The notes: generated by a model from the sequence alone, not told the origin. A stretch of DNA of 64,000 bases from Sphingomonas sp. (GCA_013001055.1 JABDNH010000021.1:33805-97804), one strand, 5' to 3'; counted from the stretch's first letter, positions 37,316 to 47,459 are shown. A program made the numbers and translations.

Positions 37316-38646
37316 GCTGCTGCCACCGCTTCGCAAATGCTGTCGACCAGTCGCTCGACCTGCTGCGGATCATCGCCCTCGGCCATAACGCGGATGAGCG
37401 GTTCGGTCCCCGACTTTCGGATGACCAGCCGACCCTTCCCGTCGATCTCCTGCTCCGCTGCCGCGATGGCGGACTTGACGTTTTCCGCTTCCAGCGGCGC
37501 ACCACCATCGAAGCGCACATTCTTCAAAAGCTGCGGTACCGGGGTGAATTGGTTGAGAAGTTCGCTGGCCGGCTTGTCGCTGCGCACCAGCGCCGCGAGG
37601 ATCTGCAACCCCGCCACCAGCCCGTCGCCCGTCGTGGCATGGTCCGAGAGGATGATATGCCCCGACTGTTCGCCGCCGACATTGCAGCCCGAAGCCTTCA
37701 TCTCTTCAAGCACATAGCGGTCGCCGACCTTAGTGCGCTTCATGGCGATCCCGTCGTCGGCAAGGCAGCGCTCGAGGCCGAGGTTGCTCATGACCGTCGT
37801 GACCAGGGCACCGCCTGCCAGCTTGCCATCACGATGCCAGCTGCGCGCGATCAATGCCATCAACTGGTCGCCGTCGACGATCGCACCTTTTTCATCGACC
37901 ACGATCAGTCGGTCGGCGTCGCCGTCGAGCGCAAGACCGATGGACGCGCCTTCCTCGACCACTGTTTCCTGCAACAGTTGCGGCGCGGTGGAGCCGACGC
38001 CGTCATTGATGTTGGTACCAGTAGGCGCCGTGCCGATCTCGACGACATCCGCACCCAGTTCCCACAGCGCATCGGGGGCGACGTGATAGGCCGCGCCGTG
38101 CGCGCAATCGACGACGATCTTCACATTGTCGAGGCGCAAGTCGTCCGGGAATGTCGACTTGGCGAAATGGACATAGCGGCCGCGCGCATCGTCGATCCGC
38201 TTGATCCGACCGACATCCTCGGGAGCGGCGAGCTCGGGCTCCTCGCCCATGCGTCGCTCGATTTCCATTTCATCGGCATCCGACAGCTTGAACCCGTCGG
38301 GTCCGAACAATTTGATGCCATTGTCGACATAGGGATTGTGGCTTGCCGATATCATCACGCCCATGTCGGCACGCATCGAGCGCGTGAGCATCGCGACGGC
38401 CGGCGTCGGCATCGGCCCGACCCACTGCACGTCGACACCGACACTGGCAAAGCCGGCGGAAAGCGCGTTTTCGATCATGTAGGAGGACAGGCGCGTATCC
38501 TTGCCGATCAGCACCTTGTGTCGGTGATCGCCGCGCCTGAAATGCCGCCCGGCGGCCTGCCCCACGCGCAGCGCCGTCGCCGCAGTCATCTTGGACTGGT
38601 TCACTCGTCCGCGAATGCCATCTGTGCCGAAATAGGTACGCGCCAT
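37312..38646 (-). CDS. glmM: Phosphoglucosamine mutase
   Basis: This 444-residue enzyme converts glucosamine-6-phosphate to glucosamine-1-phosphate for cell-wall precursors. It has the catalytic phosphoserine loop [13 protein letters not shown] near residue 100, the metal loop [11 protein letters not shown], the sugar-binding GGEQSGHI and the phosphate-binding [15 protein letters not shown]. Its N-terminus ([12 protein letters not shown]) is canonical. It is the first gene of the glmM-thiD-rnhB-ccrM run. Confidence 0.96.
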   Translation of the reverse strand: MARTYFGTDGIRGRVNQSKMTAATALRVGQAAGRHFRRGDHRHKVLIGKDTRLSSYMIENALSAGFASVGVDVQWVGPMPTPAVAMLTRSMRADMGVMISASHNPYVDNGIKLFGPDGFKLSDADEMEIERRMGEEPELAAPEDVGRIKRIDDARGRYVHFAKSTFPDDLRLDNVKIVVDCAHGAAYHVAPDALWELGADVVEIGTAPTGTNINDGVGSTAPQLLQETVVEEGASIGLALDGDADRLIVVDEKGAIVDGDQLMALIARSWHRDGKLAGGALVTTVMSNLGLERCLADDGIAMKRTKVGDRYVLEEMKASGCNVGGEQSGHIILSDHATTGDGLVAGLQILAALVRSDKPASELLNQFTPVPQLLKNVRFDGGAPLEAENVKSAIAAAEQEIDGKGRLVIRKSGTEPLIRVMAEGDDPQQVERLVDSICEAVAAA

Positions 38647-38801
38647 GACTGCAATTTCTCTCCCGCTGTCCGAGCTCCCACTCGAAAGCCGATTAGCCTT
38701 CTAAAGACAAGCCCTTAACACCCGGTTTGCGAAGCGACGCTTGCGGTCGGGCCGTAATCAGTTACCTTCCGCCCACTTCTGGCGATCCGAAGGGACGAGT
38801 T

Positions 38802-40187
38802 ATGGAATTTATCGGGTCGCTGATCGACCGGCTTGGCGAAGCTGTCTTCTACGAAGTCGACATGTTCGGATCATCCATTGGACTGATCGTCGTGTGGCTG
38901 GCCATTCCGATGGTGTTTTTCACCTTCTATCTCGGCTTCATCAACCTGCGCGGCATGCGCCAGGGTGTCAGAGCCATCCGGGGCAAGTTCGCGCGCGAAG
39001 GCGGCGAAGGCGAAATGACGCAGTTTCAGGCGCTCTCGACCGCCTTGTCGGGCACCGTCGGGCTGGGCAACATCGCGGGCGTCGCGGTAGCGCTGGCGCT
39101 CGGCGGTCCCGGTGCCATCTTCTGGATGTTCATCATCGGTTGGTTCGCGATGACGCTTAAATTCTCCGAAGTGACGCTCGGCATGAAATATCGCGAAGAA
39201 ATGCCCGACGGCACCATTCGCGGCGGCCCCATGTATACGCTCAAGAACGGACTTGCCGCGCGCGGCAGCCCCGTGCTCGGCAAATGGATGGGCGGCCTTT
39301 ACGCCTTCTTCGCGATGTTCGCCGCGCTGCCGATGTTCCAGGTCAACCAGAGCTTTTCGCAGGCCAGCACCGCCTTCGGCCTCGGCGAAGATGCAGCGCT
39401 CGGCTACGGCATCGTCATCGCGATTGCGGCCGCTGTTGTGATCTTCGGCGGTGCGCGTTGGTTGGGACGTGTGACAGCCGCCATCGTGCCCACCATGGGC
39501 ATCGTCTATCTCGGCGGTATCTTTATCGTCCTGGCGGTGGGCTTTGCCGACATTCCGGATGCCGTCGTGGCGATCATTTCCGATGCCTTTAGCGGCCAAG
39601 CGGCAGGCGGCGGTGCGGTCGGCGCGTTTGTCGTCGGAATGCGCCGCGCCGTCTTCTCCACCGAGGCCGGCACGGGCTCATCCGTCATGGCGCACGTCCA
39701 CGCCCGTACGAAAGAGCCGGTATCCGAGGGCATGGTCGCGCTGCTCGAACCCTTTATCGACACTGTCGTGATCTGCACGCTTGGCGGTATCGCGCTGGTT
39801 GTGGCGGGGACGTGGCTTGATCCCAATCTGGAGGACATCGCCATCACCAGCCAGGCCTTTGCCAACGTTGCCCCGTGGATGCCCTATGTACTGGCAGCAG
39901 CGGTCATCCTGTTTGCCTATTCGACGATCTGCGCATGGGGATTTTACGGCAGTCAGGCATGGGGCTACCTTTTCGGAAGCAGCAATGGTTCGACGCTTAT
40001 CTACAAGATCGTCTTCGTCGCCCTTCTCCCGGCGGGTGCCGTGCTCGATCTTGGAACTGTCATCAGCTTCGTCGACAGCGCCTTCTTCCTGATGGCGATT
40101 CCCAACGTTATCGCGCTCTACATCTTCGCGCCCGAGCTCAAGGCGATGCTCAAGGATTATCAGGCGCGTAGGATGGCGAAAGACTGA
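38802..40187 (+). CDS. Sodium:alanine/glycine symporter (AGCS family)
   Basis: This 461-residue inner-membrane protein has about eleven hydrophobic helices and AGCS features: GTVGLGNIAGVAVAL near residue 85, GMKYREEMPDGTIRGGPMY, SVMAHVHARTKEPVSEGM and a cytoplasmic C-terminus. Family members take up alanine or glycine with Na+. The start at 38802 (MEFIGS) follows an AAGGGACGAG stretch; the frame is open upstream but unlikely to be translated. It is a single gene between divergent glmM and convergent amidohydrolase genes. Confidence 0.92.
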   Translation: MEFIGSLIDRLGEAVFYEVDMFGSSIGLIVVWLAIPMVFFTFYLGFINLRGMRQGVRAIRGKFAREGGEGEMTQFQALSTALSGTVGLGNIAGVAVALALGGPGAIFWMFIIGWFAMTLKFSEVTLGMKYREEMPDGTIRGGPMYTLKNGLAARGSPVLGKWMGGLYAFFAMFAALPMFQVNQSFSQASTAFGLGEDAALGYGIVIAIAAAVVIFGGARWLGRVTAAIVPTMGIVYLGGIFIVLAVGFADIPDAVVAIISDAFSGQAAGGGAVGAFVVGMRRAVFSTEAGTGSSVMAHVHARTKEPVSEGMVALLEPFIDTVVICTLGGIALVVAGTWLDPNLEDIAITSQAFANVAPWMPYVLAAAVILFAYSTICAWGFYGSQAWGYLFGSSNGSTLIYKIVFVALLPAGAVLDLGTVISFVDSAFFLMAIPNVIALYIFAPELKAMLKDYQARRMAKD

Positions 40188-40230
40188 CCGGCAGAGCCGC
40201 AGGAAAACGCCGCCTGCACCTCAGTGACGT

Positions 40231-41520
40231 CTACTTGGTGTAGGCCTTGGGCAAGCTCGACGGCGCAAGGCTGCGATAGCGCTCTGCCAGACGGCTCTGG
40301 CGCGTCACCAGGCTCTGTTCGACCCCGTCGATCCAGACCTGTTCGGCAGCGCTGGTGAGTTCGAGCGGGTCGCCGTCCCACACCACGACGTCGGCGCGGC
40401 GGCCGGCCTGAAGCGAACCGATCTCGCCGCCAAGCCCCATCATTTGCGCAGGCTTCGAACTGATCATCGCAAACGCCTCGTCCCAGCTCACACCGATGTG
40501 CCCCGGTACTTTCTGCAATGCGACGAGGTTACCCGCGTATTGGCGCTGGTTGCGCGCGCTGCGATTGAGGAAATCGCTCAGCACTGCCGCCGACACTTCG
40601 ACACCGGCGGCGCGCATCCGTCCGATGTTGGACTGGGTGGAAGCAAGCTGTTCAAAACTTCCCGGACGGTTGAGCAGCGGCTCTGCAATCACCGGCACGC
40701 CCGCCGCCGCGATGGCGGGGGCCACGCGCCAGCCTTCGGCAACGCCGACCAGCACCATGTCGAGCCGCGGGAACATCCCGCGAAGCTTCAAGGCGTTCAT
40801 GATGTCGATCGAGCGGTTCACGTGAACGAGCAGTTTTTCCTCTCCGCGCACCACCGGGCCGAGCGCGCGGATGTCGGCTTCGGTCCACTGGCTGTCATCG
40901 GGCCCGGCAGCCATGTCGCCGGTTCGCGCCGCTTCAAGCGCTTCGATGAACGTCAGATAGGCCGCCGAGCGCGATCCGCCCGCAAGCCCTGTCCCGCGCT
41001 CTCCTAGCTCGACGAGCTGGAACGCGTTCTTTTTGGTGATCGGGTCATAGTCGTTGCCCGTGTCGATCACCGCGCCGCGCCCGGCAAAGATATGCTCGCC
41101 CGCGTTAGGCGCAATAATCGCGCGCGTCACGCCATCGGCGCGGCTGACGTTGATCGGATCAGCCGCCGGGTTGATCGACCAGCTGATATCGAGCGCGGCC
41201 GAATAAGGACTGTCGTCTGCGTCCGTATCGTTGGCAGCATTCACATTGCCATCGACCTCGGCAAGGCCGATGCGCGAGAAGCTGGCGACGATGCCGGGCG
41301 TCACCCATTTGCCGCGTGCGGCGACAATGGTGGCGCCCGCAGGGATGACGGTATCGGGACCGCCGACGGCGATAACGCGGCCCTCGTCGATGACGACGAC
41401 GCCATTGTCGATCGGCGCGGAGCCATCGCCGATGACGAGCTTGCCGCCGGTGATCGCGACGGGTTCGGCAGCAGCGGGTGCAGCGATCAGCGCGGCAACA
41501 GCGATCAGGAGCTTCTTCAT
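40231..41520 (-). CDS. Amidohydrolase-family exported protein lacking the usual metal ligands
   Basis: This 429-residue protein has a signal peptide (MKKLLIAVAALIAAPAAAEP) and an amidohydrolase-like layout: N-terminal beta domain (GGKLVIGDG), TPGIVASF where active enzymes have an HxH motif, and a C-terminal GSLQAGRRADVVVWDGDPLEL. The metal-binding His pair after the first strand is absent (SFSRIG), and the later Asp is not obvious, so it may be inactive or use another chemistry. It follows the active-looking homologue with a four-base overlap, and the two are probably made together as partners in the periplasm. Confidence 0.85.
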   Translation of the reverse strand: MKKLLIAVAALIAAPAAAEPVAITGGKLVIGDGSAPIDNGVVVIDEGRVIAVGGPDTVIPAGATIVAARGKWVTPGIVASFSRIGLAEVDGNVNAANDTDADDSPYSAALDISWSINPAADPINVSRADGVTRAIIAPNAGEHIFAGRGAVIDTGNDYDPITKKNAFQLVELGERGTGLAGGSRSAAYLTFIEALEAARTGDMAAGPDDSQWTEADIRALGPVVRGEEKLLVHVNRSIDIMNALKLRGMFPRLDMVLVGVAEGWRVAPAIAAAGVPVIAEPLLNRPGSFEQLASTQSNIGRMRAAGVEVSAAVLSDFLNRSARNQRQYAGNLVALQKVPGHIGVSWDEAFAMISSKPAQMMGLGGEIGSLQAGRRADVVVWDGDPLELTSAAEQVWIDGVEQSLVTRQSRLAERYRSLAPSSLPKAYTK

Positions 41521-42905
41521 TTCACATCTCCTTCGCCGGGTTGGCCGAGTTCGAAATCGGTCACCGGCCGCAATCGTGGGTTGGTCGCATCGAACATCAG
41601 CGCGCCATCAATCCAGACTTTCGATGGCCGTGTGTAGATACTCAAGGGATCGCCGTTCCACAGCACGACGTCCGCCATCTTGCCGGGTTCGAGGCTGCCG
41701 ACCTTATCGAAGATCCCCAGCGACTTGGCGGGGTTGGCGCTGAGCCACTGCCAAGCTTCGGCATCGCTGATGTCCAGGCCCTGGCGCCGCCCGGCAGCCA
41801 GCGCCTTGGCCGTTTCCTGGTTCAATCGCTGGATGCCATCGGCATCGTCGGAGTGCGTGATCGCGCACCCGCCCGCGGCGTGGACATAAGAGATATTTTC
41901 GAGGATGCCGTCATAGCTTTCCATCTTGAAGCCCCACCAGTCGGCCCACATCGCCGCGCAGGTGCCGTGCTTCGCCAACAGGTCGGCGATTTTGTAAGCC
42001 TCGACGGCGTGCTGGAAGCTGCCCACCTTGTAACCGAACTCCTCGGCCATGGTGAGCATGATGCTCATTTCATCGGCGCGATAGCAATGGTTGTGGATGA
42101 TGATCTCGCCATCAAGGACGCCGCGCAGCGTATCCATCGTCAGATCGCGCTTGGGTGCCTTGCCACCTTCTTTTTCGTACTTGTCCCACTCGCGATCGTA
42201 AGCCTTGGCCTTGATCCATTCTTCGCGCGTCATGGCGATATTGGCCATGCGCGATCCGGGCCCGCCGCGGCTGCCATAAACGCGCTTGGGATTTTCACCG
42301 CAGGCCATCTTGAGCCCGTAGGGCGCACCGGGAAACTTCATTTCCATGACGTTGCGGCCAGGCACGTTCTTCAAGGTCACAGAGCGACCGCCGAACAGGT
42401 TGGCGCTTCCCGGGAGCACCTGCAGGCTGGTCACGCCACCATTGGCCAGCGCACGCGTGAAACCGGGATCCTGCGGCCAGATCGAATGTTCGGTCCAGAC
42501 ATTGGCGGTCTGGGGCCCCGTGACTTCGTTGCCGTCGCTATGCGCGGGGACGCCGGGGCTGGGATAATTGCCGAGATGTGAATGGACGTCGATAATGCCG
42601 GGGGTCACCCACATGCCGCTGCCGTCGATCGTCTGCACGCCTTCGGGCATGGTCATCGACGCGACGTTGCCGACCATCTGGATCTTGCCATCGGCGAGAT
42701 AGACCGCGCCATTTTCGATCCGGCCGCCGAGCCCGTCGTAAACCGTGGCATTCATGATCAGCGTGGGCGCGCCGGGATAGGGTTGGTAGGTCGACGCATA
42801 AGGATTGCGATCAAATAATTTGGGTGCCGACTTCGGTTCGTCATCGCCCATCGAAGCGCAAGCGCTCAATGCCATCGCCGCGCAACCTGACAACAAAACC
42901 CGCAT
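41517..42905 (-). CDS. Amidohydrolase-family lipoprotein
   Basis: This 462-residue protein starts with a lipoprotein signal (MRVLLSGCAAMALSACAS; lipobox LSAC or LLSGC). The amidohydrolase core has the metal motif DVHSHLGNY, further His in IIIHNHCYRADEM, and THSDDADG with the likely metal-binding Asp. The C-terminus reads GSLEPGKMADVVLWNGDPLSIY. It is likely exported and anchored to a membrane, acting on cyclic amides, dipeptides or related compounds. AGGGAGA precedes the ATG at 42905. A degenerate paralogue follows with an ATGA overlap. Confidence 0.9.
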   Translation of the reverse strand: MRVLLSGCAAMALSACASMGDDEPKSAPKLFDRNPYASTYQPYPGAPTLIMNATVYDGLGGRIENGAVYLADGKIQMVGNVASMTMPEGVQTIDGSGMWVTPGIIDVHSHLGNYPSPGVPAHSDGNEVTGPQTANVWTEHSIWPQDPGFTRALANGGVTSLQVLPGSANLFGGRSVTLKNVPGRNVMEMKFPGAPYGLKMACGENPKRVYGSRGGPGSRMANIAMTREEWIKAKAYDREWDKYEKEGGKAPKRDLTMDTLRGVLDGEIIIHNHCYRADEMSIMLTMAEEFGYKVGSFQHAVEAYKIADLLAKHGTCAAMWADWWGFKMESYDGILENISYVHAAGGCAITHSDDADGIQRLNQETAKALAAGRRQGLDISDAEAWQWLSANPAKSLGIFDKVGSLEPGKMADVVLWNGDPLSIYTRPSKVWIDGALMFDATNPRLRPVTDFELGQPGEGDVK

Positions 42906-42956
42906 CGAAGATTCTCCCTGTTCGTCTATAGGGCGCAACGATGGCCGCGCTTTACG

Positions 42957-42988
42957 CAAAAGAAAAGGGGCGACCCGAAGGCCGCCCC
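42957..42988 (-). terminator. Rho-independent terminator after the peptide transporter gene
   Basis: GGGGCG (42967-42972) pairs with CGCCCC (42983-42988). On the minus strand the hairpin is followed by TTTTCTTTT. It lies just past the stop of the POT transporter gene (43014) and before the amidohydrolase gene. Confidence 0.8.
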
Positions 42989-43013
42989 ATTCTTTGCCAA
43001 TCAAGCTGACAGC

Positions 43014-44666
43014 TTAGGGCTGCTTGTTGGTCGGGTGAACGCCGGCAGCCGACGGTTCCGCCGGCATTTCGGCTTCGCCTTCGATGTGGGATTCCTCATC
43101 GGTAAGCGTGTCGAGATGCATCAGCTTCTTCACGAAAGGACTGACGACCATCACGGCAACACCGATGCCGACCGCATACCAGCCGACCGTGGTGTAAACG
43201 TCGAGGACCAGCTGCTTGCCGGCTTCCTCACCGACACCCTCTGCACCGGTCGCGGCAGCGATCAGGCCGGCTGCGAAGTTACCGGTTGCCGAGGCGAAGA
43301 ACCACGTACCCATCACGAGCGAGGCCATGTGACCCGGCGACAAGCGATTCATCGCGCTCAGTCCCACGGGGGAGAGGCAAAGCTCACCCGTCGTGTGCAA
43401 GAGGTAAATGAGGAAGATGAAGGCAACCGGCGTGGCAACATTGATGCCGACCGATTCCGCACCCCAGACCAGGACAAGGAAGCCGAGGCCCACCTGAATG
43501 ACGGCGAGACCGAACTTCATCGGGGTCGAGGGTTCCATGTTCTTGCGCGCCAGCGTCTGCCACAGGATGGCGAAGACGGGGGCGAGCAGCACGATGTAGA
43601 TCGCGTTGATCGACTGGAACATCGAAGCGCTGACACCCTGCGTATCGACATGACGGTCGGTGAACAGGTTGAGCGAGGAGCCCGCCTGTTCGAACAACGC
43701 CCAGAAAACGATCGATACGAAGATCAGGAACATTGCCGCGAAGATCCGGTCCCGTTCATCGGGGTGCAGCTTGCGGATGGCGATGTTGAGCACATAGGCG
43801 ACAAGGCCAAGGCCGAAGACGCCGAGGACCCAGCCGACCAGTTCCTGATACTGGATTGCGACCCAGCACAGTGCGACCATGGCAAGACCGGCACCATAAA
43901 TGCCCCATTCCTTGGCACCCTTGATGGCGGCAGGGTCCTTCGGTTCGCCCTTGCCGCGCAGCAGCGGCTTGCCGACGACGAAGAAGATGAGACCGATCAG
44001 CATGCCGAAGCCGGCAAGACCGAAGCCATATTCCCAACCGACCGTCTGACCAAGATAACCGCAGATGATCGAGGCCGTCGCGGCGCCGACATTAATCCCC
44101 ATATAGAAGATCGTGTAGGCAGGATCGCGGCGGATATCGGTACGGCTGTAGAGCTGGCCGACGAGCACCGAGATATTCGCCTTGAGGAAACCCGAACCGA
44201 CAATGATCAGCGCGAGGGCCAGCCAAAAGACGTTGATCATCGGGCTCGACTGTCCGCCGTCACCTTCGAAGGCCATGAAGAAGTGGCCGAAAGTCAGGAG
44301 AACAGCGCCGAACAGCACTGCCTTGCGCTGACCGATATACCGGTCGGCTAGATAGCCGCCGACGACCGGCGCGATATAGACGAGGGCCGTATAGGCGCCG
44401 TAGATTATCGATGCTTCGCTGTCGCTAAACAGCCAATGCTGCACCAGATAGAAGATGAGCAGCGCGCGCATCCCGTAATAGGAGAAGCGCTCCCACATTT
44501 CCGCCATGAACAGGAGGAACAACCCCTTGGGGTGTCCGATCACCTCTTCCTGAGGACGCGTGACAAGAAAAAGGCCGCCCAGCAAAAAGGCAGCCAAAGC
44601 GACCACGGCAATCCAGAATGCCCACATTTCGTAGGCGGAGCCGAAGGTAAAAATGAATTCGTTCAC
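43014..44666 (-). CDS. Proton-dependent oligopeptide transporter (POT/PTR2 family)
   Basis: This 550-residue membrane protein has about fourteen helices. The family signature is FMAEMWERFSYYGMRALLIFY near residue 50, followed by YIAPVVGGYLADRYIGQRKA and FYMGINVGAATASIICGYLG. It takes up di- and tripeptides with protons. The GTG at 44666 (VNEFIF) has an AGGAAAGGG site upstream; the frame is open further but lacks likeness to the family. Two amidohydrolases encoded next, some possibly peptidase-like, suggest peptide use, although each has its own expression signals. Confidence 0.92.
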   Translation of the reverse strand: MNEFIFTFGSAYEMWAFWIAVVALAAFLLGGLFLVTRPQEEVIGHPKGLFLLFMAEMWERFSYYGMRALLIFYLVQHWLFSDSEASIIYGAYTALVYIAPVVGGYLADRYIGQRKAVLFGAVLLTFGHFFMAFEGDGGQSSPMINVFWLALALIIVGSGFLKANISVLVGQLYSRTDIRRDPAYTIFYMGINVGAATASIICGYLGQTVGWEYGFGLAGFGMLIGLIFFVVGKPLLRGKGEPKDPAAIKGAKEWGIYGAGLAMVALCWVAIQYQELVGWVLGVFGLGLVAYVLNIAIRKLHPDERDRIFAAMFLIFVSIVFWALFEQAGSSLNLFTDRHVDTQGVSASMFQSINAIYIVLLAPVFAILWQTLARKNMEPSTPMKFGLAVIQVGLGFLVLVWGAESVGINVATPVAFIFLIYLLHTTGELCLSPVGLSAMNRLSPGHMASLVMGTWFFASATGNFAAGLIAAATGAEGVGEEAGKQLVLDVYTTVGWYAVGIGVAVMVVSPFVKKLMHLDTLTDEESHIEGEAEMPAEPSAAGVHPTNKQP

Positions 44667-44808
44667 GAGTATCCCTTTCCTCGCACTCTTTCCGTGCCCC
44701 AAAGCACGGTCACATATCTGTAAAGACGCGGCGCACCGTAGCGGCTTGTGAACCCGTGTGAAGTGCCGTGTTGCATTTTTCTGTGGCTTGTCGGACACGC
44801 TCGGCCAG

Positions 44809-45396
44809 ATGCTTAACGATACGTCCAGCCTTCGCACCTATTTCGAGACCCGCCGTTCGGGCCGCCCCCGCGACATGGTCGCGCCGGGGCCGAACGAGGA
44901 CGAATTGAGCGCCATTCTCGCGCTCGCCGCGCGAACTCCCGATCATGGCAAGCTGGTGCCCTACCGCTTCGTCATCGTCGGCGACGACCAGCGAGAAGCG
45001 CTCGCCGACCTGTTCGCCGCCGCCGTGCGCGACGTCGATCCCGAAGTGCGCCAGGCCAAGCTCGAAAAGGTCTGCGCCAAGGCCCACTACGCGCCGAGCC
45101 TCGTCGTCCTGATCTCCTCGCCCATCCGCGACCACAAGATCCCCGTCTGGGAACAGGAACTTGCCGCGGGCGCGGTTGGCATGAACCTCCTGCACGCTGC
45201 CCATGCATACGACTATGTCGGCGCCTGGATCACCGGCGACCAGGCCTATGCGCCTGCGGTGACCGAGGCCTTCTGCAAAGATGGCGAGCGGATTGCGGGC
45301 TATTTCTTTCTCGGTTCGCCGAGCGCCGACCTTGTCGAACGCGAACGCCCCGACATGGACGCAATCGTCACCCGCTGGCGACCGCCCACAGCCTAG
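44809..45396 (+). CDS. Nitroreductase family flavoprotein
   Basis: This 195-residue protein shows the nitroreductase fold: RRSGRPRDM (FMN phosphate contact), LALAARTPDHGKLVPYRFVIV, AHYAPSLVVLISS, and AGAVGMNLLHAAHAYDYVGAWITG with GYFFLGSP. It is closest to small YdjA-like members that use FMN and NAD(P)H. The start at 44809 (MLNDTSS) is chosen for similarity; no ribosome site is evident and an upstream ATG exists. The substrate is unknown. Confidence 0.88.
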   Translation: MLNDTSSLRTYFETRRSGRPRDMVAPGPNEDELSAILALAARTPDHGKLVPYRFVIVGDDQREALADLFAAAVRDVDPEVRQAKLEKVCAKAHYAPSLVVLISSPIRDHKIPVWEQELAAGAVGMNLLHAAHAYDYVGAWITGDQAYAPAVTEAFCKDGERIAGYFFLGSPSADLVERERPDMDAIVTRWRPPTA

Positions 45397-45432
45397 GTTG
45401 CAACCCGGTGCGCCATGCTGTATTAAGTCACC

Positions 45433-45789
45433 ATGACGCTACGCAATGCTCCCGAGAAACCCGTTTACGTTCGCATCCGCGAAGTAATTGCCGATGCCAT
45501 CCTCGCCGGCCGCTACGGTGATGGCGATCCTTTGCCCTCGGTCCGCGCGCTTGCTGCCGAACAAGGTGCCAACCCGCTGACGGTGGCGAAAGCCTACCAG
45601 GGCTTCCAGGACGATGGACTCGTCACGGTGAAACGCGGTGTCGGCATGTTCGTAGCCTCAGGCGCACGCGCAAAGCTCAAAGCCAGCGAGCGCGACCATT
45701 TCCTCGCCGAAGAATGGCCAGCCATCGAAGCGCGTATGCACAGGCTCGGGATTTCGCCGGCAGATCTGCTCGACGACGTCAAAGCCTAA
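45433..45789 (+). CDS. GntR-family transcription regulator, YtrA-type
   Basis: This 118-residue protein consists of a GntR winged helix-turn-helix (REVIADAILAGRYGDGDPLPSVRALAAEQGANPLTVAKAYQGFQDDGLV) and only a short helical tail, the layout of the YtrA subgroup that lacks a ligand domain. YtrA-type regulators often control ABC exporters, but none lies next to it here. Its target is unknown. Its TAA overlaps the stop of the convergent acyl-CoA dehydrogenase gene by four bases. Confidence 0.9.
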   Translation: MTLRNAPEKPVYVRIREVIADAILAGRYGDGDPLPSVRALAAEQGANPLTVAKAYQGFQDDGLVTVKRGVGMFVASGARAKLKASERDHFLAEEWPAIEARMHRLGISPADLLDDVKA

Positions 45790-47459
45790 GCGAGCGCTTC
45801 GGCTTCCACTGCATAGAGAATGTCCGCGCCCATGCCAGCCGCCGCGCCCTGCGCAAAGGCTTCGGGCACGATTACACTATTGAAAAATTCGCTCGCCGCC
45901 TTGGTCCGTGCTGGAGCATCCATCGCCAGCGCCAGCTTTTCAAGCAGCCATCCCGCCACCAGCACCGAGCACATATTGAGAAACGGATAGGCGCCCGCAG
46001 CCTTGTGATCGCCGCCGGCCTCGCGCAGCATGGAGGCGGTTTCCTCGACCAGATCGCTCAGCGCTATCAGCCGCTCGTCGCGAACGTCGGCACGAATGTC
46101 CGCAACCAGCCCGTCGAAGGCAAGGCCGCCGTCGAGTCCCAGCTTGCGTCCGACCAGATCGGCGGCCTGGATGCCGTTCGTGCCTTCATAGATCGGCGCT
46201 ATCCGTGCATCGCGCAGATGCTGCGCCGCGCCCGTCTCTTCGACATAACCCATCCCGCCATGCACCTGGACGCCGATCGACGCGACCTCACAGCCGACAT
46301 CGGTTGCCCATGCCTTCGCCATCGGCGTCAGGACCTCGGCGCGGTAGCCCATGGTTTCATCGCCAATTTCGGCGCGGTCGAGACAGCCGAATGCGTAATA
46401 GGTCAGCGCCCGGGCGCCCATCGTGAGCGCGCGCATACGCATCAGCATGCGCCGAACATCGGCGTGCTCGCTGATCGTGACGCTCTGCCCTTCGCGAAAA
46501 CCCTGCTTGCGTTCGAGCGCGTAGTGCACCGCGCGCTGGGTCGCGCGTTCCGCGATACCCACACCCTGCAGCGCCACGTTCAGACGCGCATTGTTCATCA
46601 TCGTGAACATGGCGCGCATGCCGCTATTCTCCGGGCCGATCATCCAGCCGATTGCGCCGTCCTTTTCGCCGAAGCGCATCACACAGGTAGGCGAAGCGTG
46701 AATGCCGAGCTTTTCTTCCAACCCCGCACAGACGAGGTCGTTGCGACTGCCGTCGGGCAGGATCTTGGGCACGAGGAAGAGCGAAATCCCGCGCGTGCCA
46801 TCGGGCGCGCCGGGCGTCCGTGCCAGCACGAGATGGATGATATTTTCGGCAAGGTCATGCTCGCCATAGGTAATGTAGATCTTCTGCCCGCTGATCCGCC
46901 ACGTACCGTCATCGTTTGGCTCGGCCTTGGTGGTGAGCGCGCCGACATCGCTGCCTGCTTGCGGCTCGGTCAGGTTCATCGTCGCGGGCCATTCGCCCGA
47001 CACGATTTTTTCAAGATAGCGCTCGCGCAGCGCATCGTCGCCATGTGCAAGCAGGCTTTCGATCGCCCCGAAGCTGAGCATCGGGCATAGCGCGAATGCG
47101 AGGTTGGTCGCGTTGAGATCTTCCATCAGCGCCGCCGAAAGACTCAGCGGCAATGCCTGACCGCCCCACTTTTCCGGCGCCGACAGGGTCATCCAGCCGC
47201 CCTCGACAAATGCCTGGTAGGCTTCCTTGAAACCATCGGGCGTGCTGACGACGCCATCTTTGAGCGTGGCGCCCTGCTCGTCACCGCTGCGATTGAGCGG
47301 CAGGAACTCGCCTTCCGAAAACTGCGCCGCACCCTCGAGCACCGCATCGACCGTATCATCGTCTGCGCTCGCAAAACGCTCGTGCGTGGCAAGCTGGGCC
47401 ATGCCGATAATGTGAGTAAGGACCGCTTTCTGGTCAGCGATCGGGGTGGAATAGCTCAT
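45786..47459 (-). CDS. Acyl-CoA dehydrogenase
   Basis: This 557-residue flavoprotein has an N-terminal extra domain, the substrate/FAD loops MNLTEPQAGSDVGALTTKA and ISGQKIYITYGEHDL, and the C-terminal segment VHGGMGYVEETGAAQHLRDARIAPIYEGTNGIQAADLVGRKL with the likely catalytic Glu. The length and YEGTNGIQ pattern match the large AidB/DmdC-like acyl-CoA dehydrogenases. It oxidises acyl-CoA at the alpha-beta bond; the substrate is not clear. AAGGGA precedes the ATG at 47459. Confidence 0.93.
   Translation of the reverse strand: MSYSTPIADQKAVLTHIIGMAQLATHERFASADDDTVDAVLEGAAQFSEGEFLPLNRSGDEQGATLKDGVVSTPDGFKEAYQAFVEGGWMTLSAPEKWGGQALPLSLSAALMEDLNATNLAFALCPMLSFGAIESLLAHGDDALRERYLEKIVSGEWPATMNLTEPQAGSDVGALTTKAEPNDDGTWRISGQKIYITYGEHDLAENIIHLVLARTPGAPDGTRGISLFLVPKILPDGSRNDLVCAGLEEKLGIHASPTCVMRFGEKDGAIGWMIGPENSGMRAMFTMMNNARLNVALQGVGIAERATQRAVHYALERKQGFREGQSVTISEHADVRRMLMRMRALTMGARALTYYAFGCLDRAEIGDETMGYRAEVLTPMAKAWATDVGCEVASIGVQVHGGMGYVEETGAAQHLRDARIAPIYEGTNGIQAADLVGRKLGLDGGLAFDGLVADIRADVRDERLIALSDLVEETASMLREAGGDHKAAGAYPFLNMCSVLVAGWLLEKLALAMDAPARTKAASEFFNSVIVPEAFAQGAAAGMGADILYAVEAEALA

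Noticed and set aside
37306..38718. 470-codon plus-strand open frame
   Set aside because: Antisense to glmM with no family resemblance.
43035..44351. 438-codon plus-strand open frame
   Set aside because: Antisense to the POT transporter; highly charged composition typical of reverse-read membrane genes.
45714..47090. 458-codon plus-strand open frame
   Set aside because: Antisense to the acyl-CoA dehydrogenase gene and lacks a ribosome site.
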